Shown here: positions 44,101-55,826 of the stretch, in pieces
How the letters are laid out: each line of letters begins with the position of its first letter
Position numbering within the stretch: the stretch's first letter is position 1
Assembly (NCBI GenBank): GCA_037893245.1
Contig: JBAIAA010000101.1
Coordinates: forward strand, 930,001 to 994,000
Length of the DNA stretch: 64,000 nt
Origin: Crossaster papposus
Taxonomy: Eukaryota > Echinodermata > Asteroidea > Velatida > Solasteridae
Direction: 5' to 3'
Position numbers and translations under genes: made by a program
Notes under the pieces: generated by a model
Seen by the model: only the letters and a program-made list of their open reading frames with translations
Databases searched by the model: none
What the model was told of the DNA's origin: nothing

Positions 44101-46007
44101 AGAAATATCTTACTCATTTGAATATAAATAATGATTCTAGGTATCCAGCAAAATGACGGCGATCGCAAAAAAACAAAAATAACATAAGAATAACTGCTTG
44201 ACGCCAGTTGAAAACAAACATTCTTTTTCGTGCTTTTCTCGGCATCTATGATTGAAAACTTTGGACAGGTCAGTTAAACGATATTTACTATAAAATACAA
44301 TCCCCAAGTCTACCAATTCATGATAATTCAAGCAACTACCAATGGTGTATCCTACCTTTAACAAGTCTTTATGCAGTGTTTCTCTTCTATTTTAATGGAT
44401 AAGTGGGAAGTAAAACACAAGGCAATAACTTCAAATAAGCTGTTTCAAAGTAATTTTCACTTCACTTTGGAAGTTTTAGGGAGCCACATAATTAGGCATG
44501 TATAATCAGGCAGTACATTTCTGTTGCACCCCCCCCCCCCCCCCCCCCCCTCGAGCCCAAAGCTGGATCTAGCCTGGTTTCATTATAAAATGCCACTAGT
44601 GATGTTGAAGACTCAATGTCTTACCCATTCAAGGGCATCATGCGATGTGTTGCTGCTCTCTCTGTCCTTGAATGAATCCCATTGTCTGTTGCCTGTGAAG
44701 CTTCTCCAGCTATCGTCCCATTTCCAGTGAGAGTGCCTCGCCAGGCTGTTACAACTCCTGCTGTCATGCAAAGGTTGGGCTGCCCTGCAGTATGATTAAG
44801 ACATCAGGAATCATGGTAGACGTGGTTTGAAATAGTTCCCCACTAACATCCCTTTAGACATAGATGGAGCTTAGCGTACTAGTAGATCAGTTGCGATTGC
44901 AAAAAAATGCAGCCTAAACTTGGGTGGAAATTTGCAAGCATGGGGGATGGGCATTTGTGACCTGGCACCACGAAATGAGCGGAAAGTCGTACATGGCCAA
45001 AACGAGTTATTGGCCAAAACGAATTATTGGTCGCAACGTCCATTTTTTTAAGTGGGAAGTCGATTTCGAGTTGTTACCGTTTTTGCATACAAAACCCCTT
45101 CTTTATCATAACCCAAAATTGTATCTACTCAATTAAAACTCTAAAGTGTGTTTTTTTGTGGCCTAATTGCACTGAGTGATAGTATAGTTGGCACGGTTCA
45201 CAGACTTTGAAGACGTTTTCTCAAAACAAGGGAGCATGACTTTAGCAATTTCAAAAGAGTATAGCAGCGGCTTGGAAAAAGCTACAGCAACACACAATAC
45301 ATCATTTGAAAGCTTAGGACTTCTTTTTTTGGAGAAATGTAATAATGTCAATTTTGTTATTTTCCACCCATTTCGTGGTGCCAGGTCACATATGTCCTGA
45401 TCTCTGCCAAATTCTCTCAAATTCACCAGAGATGTTTGTAATTTTCTAGCGTGTTGGATATTATAGGGCCTTTTCGAAACCTTTGCTTCATCTTCGGCTT
45501 TGGCTTCGCCTCCGAATTCCGAATTACTAAAAAGCAAATAGAAATTAAAGCAAATATAAATAGTCTAACTTTTGGGTTCATATCAGTAGATTGAATGTTT
45601 CTGAAGCACAACATGCATCAAAATGTGGCAGGGGATCTCGCAGGTGGGAATCTGAAATAGCCTTAAGCCAAAGACGAAGCCAGGAATTCGAAAAGGCCCA
45701 AAATCGCTGCAACCAAAGCTGCATTGAATTTAGTCCGACACTCTCTATACTTTTGGTACCTTTTGTTGGATGCATGTGATGTGTCACAACTCAAGGGGGC
45801 TGCAACCAGACCATTGCGGATGCTTTCCTCCTGGCGCGGACTCTGCTGGCTGCCATTCCCAGTCCAGGGGGGATGTGTTGCATTGGCTTGTGCCTTGTGA
45901 CGCAATACTATTTAAAATTGGTGAGTAAAGAGATTTGTTTACCCTCGACAGGTTTTAAAAGGGGCAACATATAAAACAAGAATTTACCATAATAAGGCAG
46001 ACAACAT
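41177..46007 (-). CDS. DELE1: DELE1, mitochondrial Sel1-repeat stress relay protein
   Basis: DELE1 is imported into mitochondria; under stress OMA1 cleaves it, and the repeat domain leaves to activate the eIF2-alpha kinase HRI. Eight exons, minus strand: 45988-46007, 44625-44784, 43819-44016, 43458-43703, 43052-43207, 42674-42769, 41982-42141, 41177-41718. All join in phase to 1578 bp, 525 aa (human 515). Residues about 56-72 (DALEWGTALVFSLHLCR) align with the human single hydrophobic segment DAISWGTLAVLALQLAR. Sel1/TPR repeats fill about 145-370: FNLAVCYEQGKGVAQD, ANFNLGVFHMMGKGGLP, NRYLGIHFLESKDQRDEE, YYLGLCYEHGWGVAKN and YSLARCHELGIGGLP. The C-terminal 150 residues are Ser-rich, with HLNLLLPYYFSLPSR. 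The 20-bp first exon is chosen because its donor and phase fit; it is the weakest part. Confidence 0.87.
42433..42603. mobile_element. TTAACCAGTTCGCGCCGG MITE, copy 2
   Basis: TTAACCAGTTCGCGCCGGAT at the left, CTCCGATGCAAACTGGTTGA at the right. An internal hairpin ATTTAAAACGGATGACGC / TCATCCGTTTTAAAT is present. In a DELE1 intron. Confidence 0.75.
44047..44360. mobile_element. AAAGGTAGRATACACMATT MITE, copy 2
   Basis: Ends TTAAAGGTAGAATACAC and GTGTATCCTACCTTTAA, set in TTAA. The interior matches 29857-30146 in reverse orientation. In a DELE1 intron. Confidence 0.85.
44528..44551. repeat. Poly-C run
   Basis: About 24 consecutive C in a DELE1 intron. Confidence 0.9.
44957..45389. mobile_element. 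MITE, GTGACCTGGCACCACGAAAT ends
   Basis: 433 bp with ends GTGACCTGGCACCACGAAAT and ATTTCGTGGTGCCAGGTCAC, in DELE1 intron 1. Ends resemble those of 23250-23503 in the first seven bases only. Confidence 0.85.
45463..45700. mobile_element. MITE, GGGCCTTTTCGAA ends
   Basis: AGGGCCTTTTCGAAACC...GGCTTTGGCTTCG mirrored by CGAAGCCAGGAATTCGAAAAGGCCC. It lies in DELE1 intron 1. Confidence 0.7.
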
Positions 46008-46041
46008 GGAACCCCCTTGCACAAATCTACTACTCTAGTCA

Positions 46042-46058
46042 TTCCCCCCCCCCCCCCC
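46042..46058. repeat. Poly-C run
   Basis: About 16 consecutive C just upstream of the proposed DELE1 first exon. Confidence 0.9.
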
Positions 46059-46132
46059 AACAAAAAATACCCCCAAAAAACTTTTAAAACCTTGTTTAAG
46101 TTGTTTCAAACCTGTTAAGAATTGGAGTTAAC

Positions 46133-46175
46133 CAGTTCGCGCCGGATGACGTATATAAATGCAAAAATTTATCAG
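46133..46175. mobile_element. TTAACCAGTTCGCGCCGG MITE fragment
   Basis: Only the left end (TTAACCAGTTCGCGCCGGAT through GTATATAAATGC) is present. Right partner not found. Confidence 0.6.
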
Positions 46176-48574
46176 AAATCAGAAATGAAGGGCGCCCTCG
46201 GATCAAAAGTCTCATAAAAACGACGTTAAATTGCATATTTTATACCTAAAACTAATTATTTCTCGCTGGAAACGGGGTTATATAAGTCATTAAACATAAG
46301 ATGCATACAAAATATGGGCCATAGAGATGTACACAAACTTAAAACAGTCCCAACTTGTTTCCTACCTCCATGTTTCCTACCATGTTTACCCTAACCCTTT
46401 TCTCTATGATCTTCGAGATTTATGCTATTTAGACCAAAATCTGTCGTTCTAGGAAAAAAATAACCCCCTAATAGTAATATCGTGTTTTAGGGTAGCTAGA
46501 CACTTAGGGAGACACTGAAATGTCTCCCTCAGTGCCACTGTCTCCTTATTACCTAAAAACTTATGCTAAATTGTCTCCCCAAGTGCCTATATTTGGAAGA
46601 ATTAAAGTTAGTGTCCGTGCCCAGGCTCGTCAATTTATTTGAAGTTTGATATGACGATAATCAAATAGCACTGCACTCCTTCATCGAGGGTGACGTTTTA
46701 GTACACATTTATTACTATTTACTGTTCAATTACCTCTAGGTATGCCTTGAAGAAGCCTGCCCATCATCTTCAGTTTCTTTCACTCAAGCAAAATGTTGCT
46801 AGTTTTTAGGCCAAGTTTTTCGAAATCATGTTTCGATCAATGTCGATCAGCGCAGCGCAGCCAGCCCCGAAAATGACGCACGGACTGTCGCTGGTATGGT
46901 CTGCCATCCGAAAACCAGCTTTTCCTCATCCGGGATAAGGTAAAGCTGGTTTCGAGTCAACTCGGACCCAAACCAACTTAGAGTTGGTTCGAGTTGGTAT
47001 GGATCCGAGTTGGTTTGGGTCCGAGTTGACCCGATCCAGCGCGGTGGGACGTCGAGCGCGTGACACTAAAATATAGATGATGTAATGTTTGTAAACCAGG
47101 TGACAATTTTATGTCACTATTATTTACATGTTTGTAGTTATTATTATTATTATTATTTATTCGGCTAAATAGCAATATACAACAAGCAAATCACAAAATA
47201 AACAGATTTAACTCCACAAAACAATTCAATTCAAGCTGGCCAGGATTGACAAAAGTATAATTAAACACTGTGACTCCGGCGGAAAGCTTGTCAATCCTTA
47301 CTCGGCAAATGGTAACATACAGATAAATATTACAACTACAGGAATTACAAATTTAAATAAAAACAATAAAAAAACAATAAAAGTATGATTAAATGATATT
47401 AAGGGTGAATAACATTGACAAAATTACGATTTTTTTTTTCAAAATTACATTTTTTCCCCCAATTTATCAAAGGCAAGAAAAGCTGACGTAAAACAATTAT
47501 TATACAGTCATAACAGATAGAAAAAACAAAACAACTAAACATAAAACAAAACAAATTAACTTAAACAAATTGATTACACACTAATCGTGACCTTTTAGTT
47601 TTACCTGAAGACCCAATAATACCGCATATATGACATGTACATGTATACAAATACCATATACATGTAGATACATGTAACAATAATTTAGAAACCTGTGACA
47701 GCAGTTAAAATCGAAGAATGTTCGATTAGTGGTTTGTTTTCTAAAGTGCATGCAACAGTCACCGTAATCACAGTGCTAAGTGGTGATTGGTCCATTGTGG
47801 GGGTGTGCCAAATCCAAGCGATTGCGCATTCGGAATAAACAAACGGATAAACCTTTTTTTCTTAACATTCTGCGGTGAATTGACTAAAACATGATAACCT
47901 TGAACTTTAAGTGGTTTCACAGCTTGTCAAGTGCTTAACGGTATTTGCTTTCACATGAAAAAAGTCTAGATGCCGTCATAATTGACATAGAGGTCAGTGT
48001 TGACATCATCGCTGGTGTTTCCCCCGAGCACGAAATCAGCAAGCGCCATATAATTGCGTAAATTAGCTTCATAAAAATATGCTATTCGTGTGTACATTGT
48101 GTTTGGGTGAAGTTCATATATTTAGAGGTAAGTTGCCGGTTAGTTTTTTTCCAACTGTGGATTCATTTATGTCATCTCTTTTTTCTTTGGAGTGCCTAAA
48201 TATATATTAAGAGTGCCTAAAAAATGGTAAGAGCAAAAAGAATAATTTGTACAATTTTTTATACCTGTATGTGATTGTGTGTGTGTTTTTAATAATATGA
48301 AATCTAAGAGTATTTTTTCCGACGAAAATTCATCAGTATAGTTCAGAATATACTACGTGACGGCCTGTACTAATGACACTTTTTATAGTGACAATTGAAC
48401 CAACTTGTGAATATCACTCCATTCAAAATGGAGGCCCTTACAAAAAAAACTATAGGCCTTCATAAAAATTCGAGTATGATCATGCGGTGAAAGTTTTGAT
48501 CAGTAACATATTTCAGTGAAGCTATCTTTTGTTTTACATTTTGTGAAGGGATACAGTAGCAGTATATGTACAAT

Positions 48575-51098
48575 ATGGCCACTGCGGCAGGATTCTCAAA
48601 CGACCACAGCAATGATAAAGGAAAATCAGAGTAAGCAATAAGGATGCATCCAATTTTCGATTGATTTATATTTTCCATTAATGATTACTCCTTCTCTATC
48701 CAGGAATTCTATGGACCTTTTTATTTAATTATTTTATACTTGTTTTCACACCAGATTGATAAGTGGGAAAAGGGGGTTGGGGTAAATATCCTTTTTCTCT
48801 TAACACATTGGGATGAATGTTAAAAAAGAGCTTAAAAGGGTCGTTTTGACATAAAAAATATGACGGAAATGGTGGGCTCTTCGCTTGGTCCCACTGCTCA
48901 TAATGATGCTGATGCGCTTCTATCTCTGATTTGATGGATTTTTTTTTAATCTGTGAACTGGATAGGTTGCTAATTCCGCGGCTCGTCTGCGCTGCGTGCA
49001 ATTCGAAAGGTCATGGTACGCTACCCAGATTGCCGTGCGTTTCCTTCACAGATGTGTCATGTGTAAAGCTTCATCAGAGATTTCGGCCCAGCGCTCAGTT
49101 TGGCGGTGGGCTCGAGCAAACGTAGACTATTAAATTCGGACACCATGGGGGCGGAGGGCGCTGATGATATACATAATTGAGTACATTTCTGGCAGTTCCG
49201 GTGGTACTTTAAATCTAATTGCTTCGGTGTTGTTGTTTGTTATTGTCGTTTTCAATTAACCGCAAAAAAATATAATTTCTCAAAATATGTTGGCGTTTTG
49301 TTTTATTATTTGGAGGGACTGATTGACATGCTTCCTAAAAACGATTAGGTTTAGTTCAATGTCAATTCTCATATATTTTACAGATCAAATGTGGGGCCTG
49401 ATTCACTAAATTTTCAACTGATCGACAAAGAGTCGCAAATAAAACCGGCCATAGATGACATTAGCAAGGGTCGAGACACGGGATCTATGATAGCTGTCGA
49501 TTGTGAGGGCGAGTTATTAAGTCGAAGGAAGAAACTGTCGGTGGTTTCCATAGCGACAGAAGATCAGATATACATCTTCGATTATCAGGCGCTCGGGAAG
49601 AGCGTTTTTGACAAAGGTTTCAGAAGAATCCTTGAAGACACCACTCAGAAAAAGTTGATGTTTGACTGTCGTCAGGACTCCGACTGTCTCAAGCATCAGC
49701 ATCAGGTCAAGCTTGCCAATGTGCTGGATCTGCAACTTCTCGAGGTATTTGTCTTATGAACGATTATATTTTACAGACTATATCCTTCTTCTTTGTTGAA
49801 AATACCTATTATTTCCAAGATAAATGCATCGGAATGGGATCTGAAATAGCCCGTTGATCCACCAGGCTCGGATCAAAGGGCCATGTGCTTGAAGGGCATC
49901 TTCACATTCACCCAGAAAATAGAAAGGCTGTTGAAATCTTGGAACATGTCACTGTACATACATTTTAGTTTGGCAATGCAGTTTGGAATGAGTGATTCGT
50001 GTCACTGACTGAGTACTGGAATATTTAATTTCATTTTATTTTATGGCACTTTATTGTATGGTTCTTTTAAAAAAATGACATCAATTTTTAGGGTGGTTTA
50101 TCACTTTGGCTCAGTCATAGTGAAAACCGCACTCAAAAACACGCACATTTCATTCAAAACGAACAAGAAACTCTGGTTGTTTTAATAAATGTCCGCCATT
50201 ATGGCTATTATAAAAGGGTTTTCAACTCACCATTTTAAAGTGAAAATCCACTTATAACCCAGTCTTGAAAATATATATAAATGGCGGAATAGTACCAACC
50301 CCGCCAACATAAAGCAAACTCCGTAAAATGTTGGTATTTAAATCTAATTCAATATAGATTCTTGGTAGAGAAGTTAAAGACAGCACACTTCTGAAAGGGC
50401 ATCCCCGTCTTGAAAGCTTCTTATCCTGTCTCAAGACATACGTCAAGGACGAAGACCTAATCGAAGCAAAGGAGAGAGGGAAACGGAGGATGTGTGATAA
50501 GCCCGTTGTCTGGCTGGAGCGTCCCTTTGAACCCGCCATGCTAAAATACGCAGCATGTGACGTCATGGGGTTCTTTAAGCTTTACAGTCAGTTGATGAAA
50601 CACATTTGCGATAGCCACTTATCAGAGCGCCTGCGCATTGCGTCGGACGTATACCTCGACTTCTTCCGTTCGCGCCCTAATCGATGTTACGACAGTTACG
50701 AATCAAATTCGTATTTTCCGATGTACGTGATTCCCGCTAAAGGAAACCTGTGCTTTCCTCCACTGTGCAAAGAGTGTGTTGGCTGTAAACGTAAATTCCC
50801 TTACGCGGATTTTAGCAAAACTCAGCTGCGAAAAGGCACTCAGAGATGTCCGGTGTGCAAGGAAATTAAACTTGGTATCGATATAAAGGAGCAGCGGGCG
50901 CAGCAAAGAGAAGCGCATTATGATAATTATCATAGCGACACTGGTGATTATTGTGACAGTGATGATTGTTTTGGATTTAATGATCACTGGGACAGTGATG
51001 ATTTTTTTAGATTTTATGATCACTGTGACAGTGATGATTCTTTTGGATTTAATGATTACTGGGACAGGGGTGATTGTTTTGGATTTGATGATTACTAA
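48575..51098 (+). CDS. DEDDy 3'-5' exonuclease with zinc ribbon, copy A
   Basis: Predicted RNA-directed 3'-5' exonuclease of the RNase D/EXD1/Egalitarian-like group. Exons 48575-48630, 49384-49744 and 50358-51098 join in phase: 385 aa, ATG in ACAATATGG. Exonuclease fold, residues 40-220: motif I IAVDCEGE (D58, E60), motif II FDCRQDSDCL (D119) and NVLDLQLLE, motif III MLKYAACDVMGF (Y203, D207), so the DEDDy set is complete. Residues 276-307 hold CKECVGCKRKF and FSKTQLRKGTQRCPVC, a four-cysteine ribbon (C279, C282, C303, C306) with an FS..Q..KG core. The tail is about four copies of a 12-residue acidic repeat (DSDDCFGFNDHW). EXD1 orthologues act in piRNA biogenesis but are catalytically dead; here the catalytic residues remain, so the exact role is open. 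Confidence 0.88.
50951..51098 (+). repeat. 36-bp coding minisatellite in copy A tail
   Basis: About four units of GACAGTGATGATTSTTTTGG ATTTAATGATCACTGG-like sequence encode the acidic 12-residue repeats at the C-terminus. Units differ by a few bases. The stop at 51096-51098 closes the last unit. Confidence 0.85.
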
Positions 51099-51607
51099 TT
51101 TCTTCTGATTAGCAAGTTGCCTTTAATTTCGAGTTACTACATGATTATGTGTACTTATGGTATACATTTCTAATAACCTGCTTTTTGGGAGAGAGCCAAA
51201 GGTTACTGATGTGAGTAGTTACCGGGATTCCCTGGGTATAGTGGATCTATTATAGTTTAAATCACAATTTATTTTGAAAGGTTGTTATTTTTTATGAATC
51301 ATGTTATTCTGGGAACATAACGTCTGCATCTCCCGTGCATGACTTTGGGTAATATTAATAAAAACATGTATTTTCTTTTACTACTAACCAATGTTTAAAC
51401 ACTATAGCATCTGTATGAATAAGAAGCAAATGCTTTTATTTGAAAGCTTTTTGCTAAAAAAAGAAAGTATTTACTTGTTGCTTACTATAGCATTTGCTAG
51501 AAAATAAGCATTTGCTTCATTTGGTAAGTTTTACTAAGTTGTTTACCAAGTAACGGTATTACTATTATAAACAGCATCAACATTTTAAACATGGTTAGTT
51601 CGTTTGT

Positions 51608-51676
51608 GCGGTAGTCTGGTGTATAATGTATAGATTTTGCTTTCCATAGACTATGGGTTCGAATCCTACTGTGTTT
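51608..51676 (+). repeat. tRNA-like B-box sequence (SINE remnant)
   Basis: TAGTCTGGTG (weak A box) and GGTTCGAATCC (perfect B box at about 51655), followed by a T7 run. Only a weak cloverleaf is possible, so a tRNA-derived remnant rather than a gene. Confidence 0.35.
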
Positions 51677-52027
51677 TGTTTTTTTCCCCAATGTTTTTAC
51701 TTAGTGGTTTTAAGGCAAAACAATGCCCAAGAACCTGACTTGAGGATACAACTGAATTTGTCATTTCCTCATCATCAGAAACAATTAACGGACGTAACTC
51801 TGCAGATAGGTTAACACAACAATCAAACAATCTCCGGAAGTCCGAAACGTGGGCGTTGTTTTCGACAGTTCCATGACAATGAGCAAACAGGTAGCAAACT
51901 TATGAAATCCATTAATTACCACAACAGGAACATATCCAAGATTCACAAATACATTGAAACCAACATATTATGCCATGCCACATGCCACATGTAAAATATT
52001 GCAATTTCTGGATTCTGTCGTTTAGTT

Positions 52028-52620
52028 TCACTCCTAAATGGAGAAACGGTTTGGCACTTTTATATGGAAGGGGGGCTTCTTTGGAGTATTTTAGGTACTT
52101 GAATTCACCAATCTCTTTATAGGTACCCCCGTCTTGCTACTCACATCCCCCGAAATTCTATTTTGTATGAACAAAGTATAGGTATGAGTACAAACTAAAA
52201 TTACATCAAAGTCAATTTTCTCAGAAATAGATGAAGTGTGCCCAACATTTCTGGCTATAGTGTAATCACCTGTTTATTGTTTCCTCCAATCATTACCATT
52301 CCGAATCCCTTTCTGATAGCCTAGAGAAAGTCAACGTGTGGATTGGCCTGATGGAAAACAACACCATCTTTGGACCATTATTTTTCAATCGAAACGTAAA
52401 TGGTGATGTGTACAATTGTTTTTTACTCAGCCTATACTTTGTTCCTACAAAATATAAAATGTCGGGATGTGAGTAGCAAGGCGGGGGTACCTTGAGAGAT
52501 TGGTGAATTACAGTACTTTGCTGCCACCTTGGATGCTTACACCCGGTCTTAAAAATACCCCAGGGAACCCCCTATGTACAAGTGCCAAACCTTTTCCCCT
52601 TTAGGGGTGAAATGAAATAA
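52028..52620. mobile_element. Long inverted repeat element
   Basis: Left arm TTTCACTCCTAAATGGAGAA, GGTTTGGCACTT and GGTACCCCCGTCTTGCTACTC; right arm GAGTAGCAAGGCGGGGGTACC, AAGTGCCAAACC and TTTAGGGGTGAAA. Arms of about 180 bp, no ORF. Unique to the spacer between duplication arms. Confidence 0.75.
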
Positions 52621-53011
52621 ACAAAAACAAACTTCTTTTCGAACTTGGCTTCAAGGTTTTTAGGATGTTGGTTGGTTGAGGATTGTTAGTCATTCCGTCT
52701 GCGAGCTCCCTTGAGCGAACATCATAATTATGTTATCTCACTGTAGCTTAGCCATGCAGTTTGCCTACACGTAATAATATAACTTGCTGTATTATTGTAT
52801 CGGCTGGTATGGGGAAAATTATCTGTACTCTCAATGTATTTTAAAATGTATTTTGGTAAAGCTTTGGTTTATTTGGATAGGGAAAACTGACCTTAACACA
52901 CTTTATATTATTAATCTGAACACAGATATTCATTAATTCCAATACATACTTGTGGAAGTTTTATAGTTTATTTTTACGGCTAATTGTTCAAACTATATAA
53001 ACTTAAAACCT

Positions 53012-53257
53012 GCAGTTAATTTGCGCGGGGATTATTTTAACATTACTGAGCCGAGGCGCGGGGTTATTTTTAACGAAACTTGATTCGAGGCTGGTTCAAA
53101 CCGATGGGACCGGAAAGCACACCCACGCATTTCCAGCCTTGCTCGCTGCTGACAGACATTCCCGGCCTTGTTCGTGACGTGTTTATTCGTCATTCGTTTT
53201 GGATCTGGGGAAAACTTTGCGTGTACATATACGTCCTCCGGCGCGAACTGGTTAATG
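53012..53257. mobile_element. TTAATTTGCGCGGGG / CGCGAACTGGTTAA MITE
   Basis: The right end CCTCCGGCGCGAACTGGTTAA and the interior (ACGAAACTTGATTCGAGGC, CTTGCTCGCTGCTGACAGAC) match 40289-40556. Confidence 0.75.
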
Positions 53258-53459
53258 TGAATTATAAGCCTGGTCAGCTTTGGTAGCTGAAGTATTTGTA
53301 TTTAATGTATTTTAGTGTAAACTGTATTTCTTGGACATGTTTGTAATTACAATGTATGAATGTGTGTGTGTCTTTAGAGTAACATAACTTGACATTTAAA
53401 GTCTGAACGTCACTTTCGTTGACGAAGTACAAACATTTTAGACCAATATATTGTAAAGG

Positions 53460-53880
53460 GGTATAACAATTTGTAATGATGTTCTTAATGGTACTAGCGA
53501 CTAAAATACTTTTTAATTTTTTTATTTTAGTACTTGCACTAGATATCCTTGACTGTCGTTTTTTTATTAATACGAAATTCTGTGTACAGTCTACCGAAAT
53601 TCTTAATAAATTGAACACACTGCGAGAGCGATTTACACTTGTTAATATCATACCACCTGTTTCCTTGTCTTTTATCGTGACAAACTCATTAAACCTTAAC
53701 TCGGGTTCATTCGCACATTCGAAACGGCATGTAACAGGGCCTTATCAGGGTCTTGTCCCTGATACTGGAATTCCTTACCACATTAAAGTTCGCAACATCA
53801 GTTCCCTTGACAACTTAAAGGGTATACTGAACACCTGTCCGTGTTCTTTTCATGTAGTCTAGAATTGATCATTATTTTGT
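53460..53880 (+). other. 128-codon open frame, function unknown
   Basis: Open from 53476 to 53862; encodes a hydrophobic N-terminus (FNFFILVLALDIL) and LVPDTGIPYHIKVRNISSLD. No known domain and AT-rich codons. Possibly a transposon fragment. Confidence 0.2.
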
Positions 53881-53889
53881 GTGTGGAAT

Positions 53890-54175
53890 TTGAATAATAT
53901 CTGGTACACTGACTTGTTAATACAGCTTGGCACAGTTTAACTTTAAATTCTCCAGACCAAAGACACTGTTGCTATATCACGTGATTCAGGGCAAGCTCTT
54001 GCATAGTTACGTAAGAGACGCTCAGCACCAATGCATTGTTCACAATGGGTGCTAATGGCAAAAAGACACAAGACCATTCCAGAGCTGGCGGTTGCTAGCG
54101 TAAGGCTTGCCCCGAATCACGTGATATAGCAACATAGTCTTTTGTCATAGTATACCAGATGTTATTCAAATTTAA
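53890..54175. mobile_element. Foldback, TTGAATAATATCTGGTAC ends
   Basis: TTGAATAATATCTGGTAC...GCTATATCACGTGATTC on the left is mirrored by GAATCACGTGATATAGC...GTATACCAGATGTTATTCAA on the right. Confidence 0.75.
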
Positions 54176-54861
54176 CTCGGGGTCACGCGCAAATGGCTTA
54201 TTTAGACCACAGGGCATGGCTGCAAAATGTGCTCAGAAATTAATTTCCTTGGCGCACCTCTTGAATCTAAGTGGAATCCAGACGAGTTCAAGTTGATGAT
54301 GATATTGATAATATTAATAAAATCGCACTGCACTCCTTCATTGACGGTGACGTTTACTGTTCAATTACCTCTAGGTATGCCTTGAAGAAGCCTGCACATC
54401 ATCTTCAGTTTCTTTGACACTCGTTAAACTGTAGCTAGTTCAAATTTTAGGCCAAGTTTGTCCAAATCATGTTTCGATCAAGGTCGATCAGCCAGCCCCA
54501 GAAAATGACACGGACTGTTGCTGGTGGTAGTCTGGTCTGAAAATGAAATGGATGAGGAAAAGCTGGTTTCGAGAGTCAACTCGGACCGTACCAAAACCAA
54601 CTTATAGTTGGTTCGAGTATGAAGCAGAATCAGTGTCAAAAAGATCGGACGTGTTTTTACAACTCGGATGCTTTCCTAATTCGGATGAATTCGTAATTCG
54701 GATGCTTTTTGTAAACTTGGATGCTTTTTTTAATTCGGATGCTTTTTTAATTCGGATGCTTTTCTAGTTCGGTGCACATAAATATGCATATAAATCTGCT
54801 GTACGTGAGTGCGACATAGCTGCGCAGAAATGTGCAATGAAAATGTACATGTAGGTGCCCA

Positions 54862-54997
54862 TCACTGACCTCTACACATGGACAGATCATCATTGTTTCA
54901 CACTTGTCTTGAAGTCGGCGCGAACTGGAAGTGCAACATGGCGGACCCACGACGTCACTCTGTCAGCCATTGAAATGTCCATGTGTAAGGTTCAGTG
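54862..54997. mobile_element. CACTGACCTCTACAC MITE, copy 1
   Basis: Starts CACTGACCTCTACACATGGAC, ends GTCCATGTGTAAGGTTCAGTG. Interior TCGGCGCGAACTGGAAGTGC is in the opposite sense to the copy at 55051. Confidence 0.8.
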
Positions 54998-55050
54998 GGT
55001 ATGGTACGTATTACGTAATGTTTATAAATACAAAATGTATAGAGTAAATC

Positions 55051-55194
55051 CACTGACCTCTACACCTGGACATTTCATTGGCTCACAGAGGTGACGTCTT
55101 GGGTCCGCCATGTTGCACTTCCAGTTCGCGCCGACTTTAAGCGTTAGCACAGCAGAATATGGACAATGGTCCGTCCAGGTGTAGAGGTCAGTGG
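55051..55194. mobile_element. CACTGACCTCTACAC MITE, copy 2
   Basis: Starts CACTGACCTCTACACCTGG, ends CCAGGTGTAGAGGTCAGTG; 144 bp. Interior GCACTTCCAGTTCGCGCCGA. Confidence 0.85.
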
Positions 55195-55499
55195 TGCCCA
55201 TCTGTTCGACATCGCACAAATTTGCGTACTGAGAAATCTGCGCAGAACTTGAAATCTAAAATTAAAATATGCGACTTTTCAAAAATCTGCGCTGAAAATA
55301 TTCGCCATCACATAAATCGGTGCAGAAATCTACAATAAAATCTTCCACATCTCAGATATATGCTTAGATATATGCGATAACATGTTTGTCATCGTTCAAA
55401 TTCGCGCAGAATGCGCGATATCGCAGAATCTGCGATGTGTGATGTCCTTTCAGGGCCACCCTAGTGCCGGATTGGGAAAGCATCCGATTTGCGAATATG

Positions 55500-55740
55500 T
55501 TCAGTTTACAAAAAGCATTCAAACTAGAAAAGCATCCGAATTAAAAAAGCATCCGAGTTTATAAAAAGCATCTGAACTAGAAAAGCATACGAATTAAAAA
55601 AGCATTCGAGATTACAAAAAGCATCCGAACTAGAAAAGCATCCGAATTAAAAAAGCATCCGAATTAAAAAAGCATCCGAGTTTGCAAAAAGCATCCAAAT
55701 TAGGAATGCATCCGAATTAGGAAAGCATCCGAGTTGTAAA
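55500..55740. repeat. AAGCATCCGAATTAAAA minisatellite
   Basis: Ten or more copies of the word AAGCATCCGA with A/T-rich spacers form the right inner arm of the 54618-55778 element. The left arm (54663-54770) has the reverse complement TTCGGATGCTTTTT. Confidence 0.9.
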
Positions 55741-55826
55741 AACACGTTCGATCTTTTGGACACTGATTCTGCTTCATATTCGAGTTGGTATGGACCCGAG
55801 TTGATTTGGGTCCGAGTTGAGCTGAG

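Larger units (their letters stand above)
46655..51660. repeat. Segmental duplication, arm A
   Basis: From TCAAATAGCACTGCACTCCT near 46660 to about 51660 this arm matches 54315-64000 in the same orientation. It includes 5' flank, all exons, introns and 3' flank of the exonuclease gene. It is about half the length of arm B because it lacks most of the insertions listed there. Confidence 0.9.
54618..55778. mobile_element. 1161-bp TIR element with 6-bp target duplication TTCGAG
   Basis: Ends TATGAAGCAGAATCAGTGTC and GACACTGATTCTGCTTCATA; the inverted repeats extend about 75 bp. TTCGAG flanks both sides (54612-54617, 55779-55784). Arm A has a single TTCGAG (46988-46993) at the same place in GTTGGTTCGAGTTGG. 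Inner arms are arrays of AAGCATCCGAATTA, and the centre carries two smaller MITEs. No transposase is encoded. Confidence 0.92.

Noticed and set aside
45663-45905. 80-codon frame as DELE1 first exon
   Set aside because: No donor in the required phase and no similarity to DELE1 N-termini; the 45988-46007 exon fits better.
53476-53862. 128-codon frame as a gene
   Set aside because: AT-rich and without domain, splice context or homologue that I recognise; listed only as an open frame.
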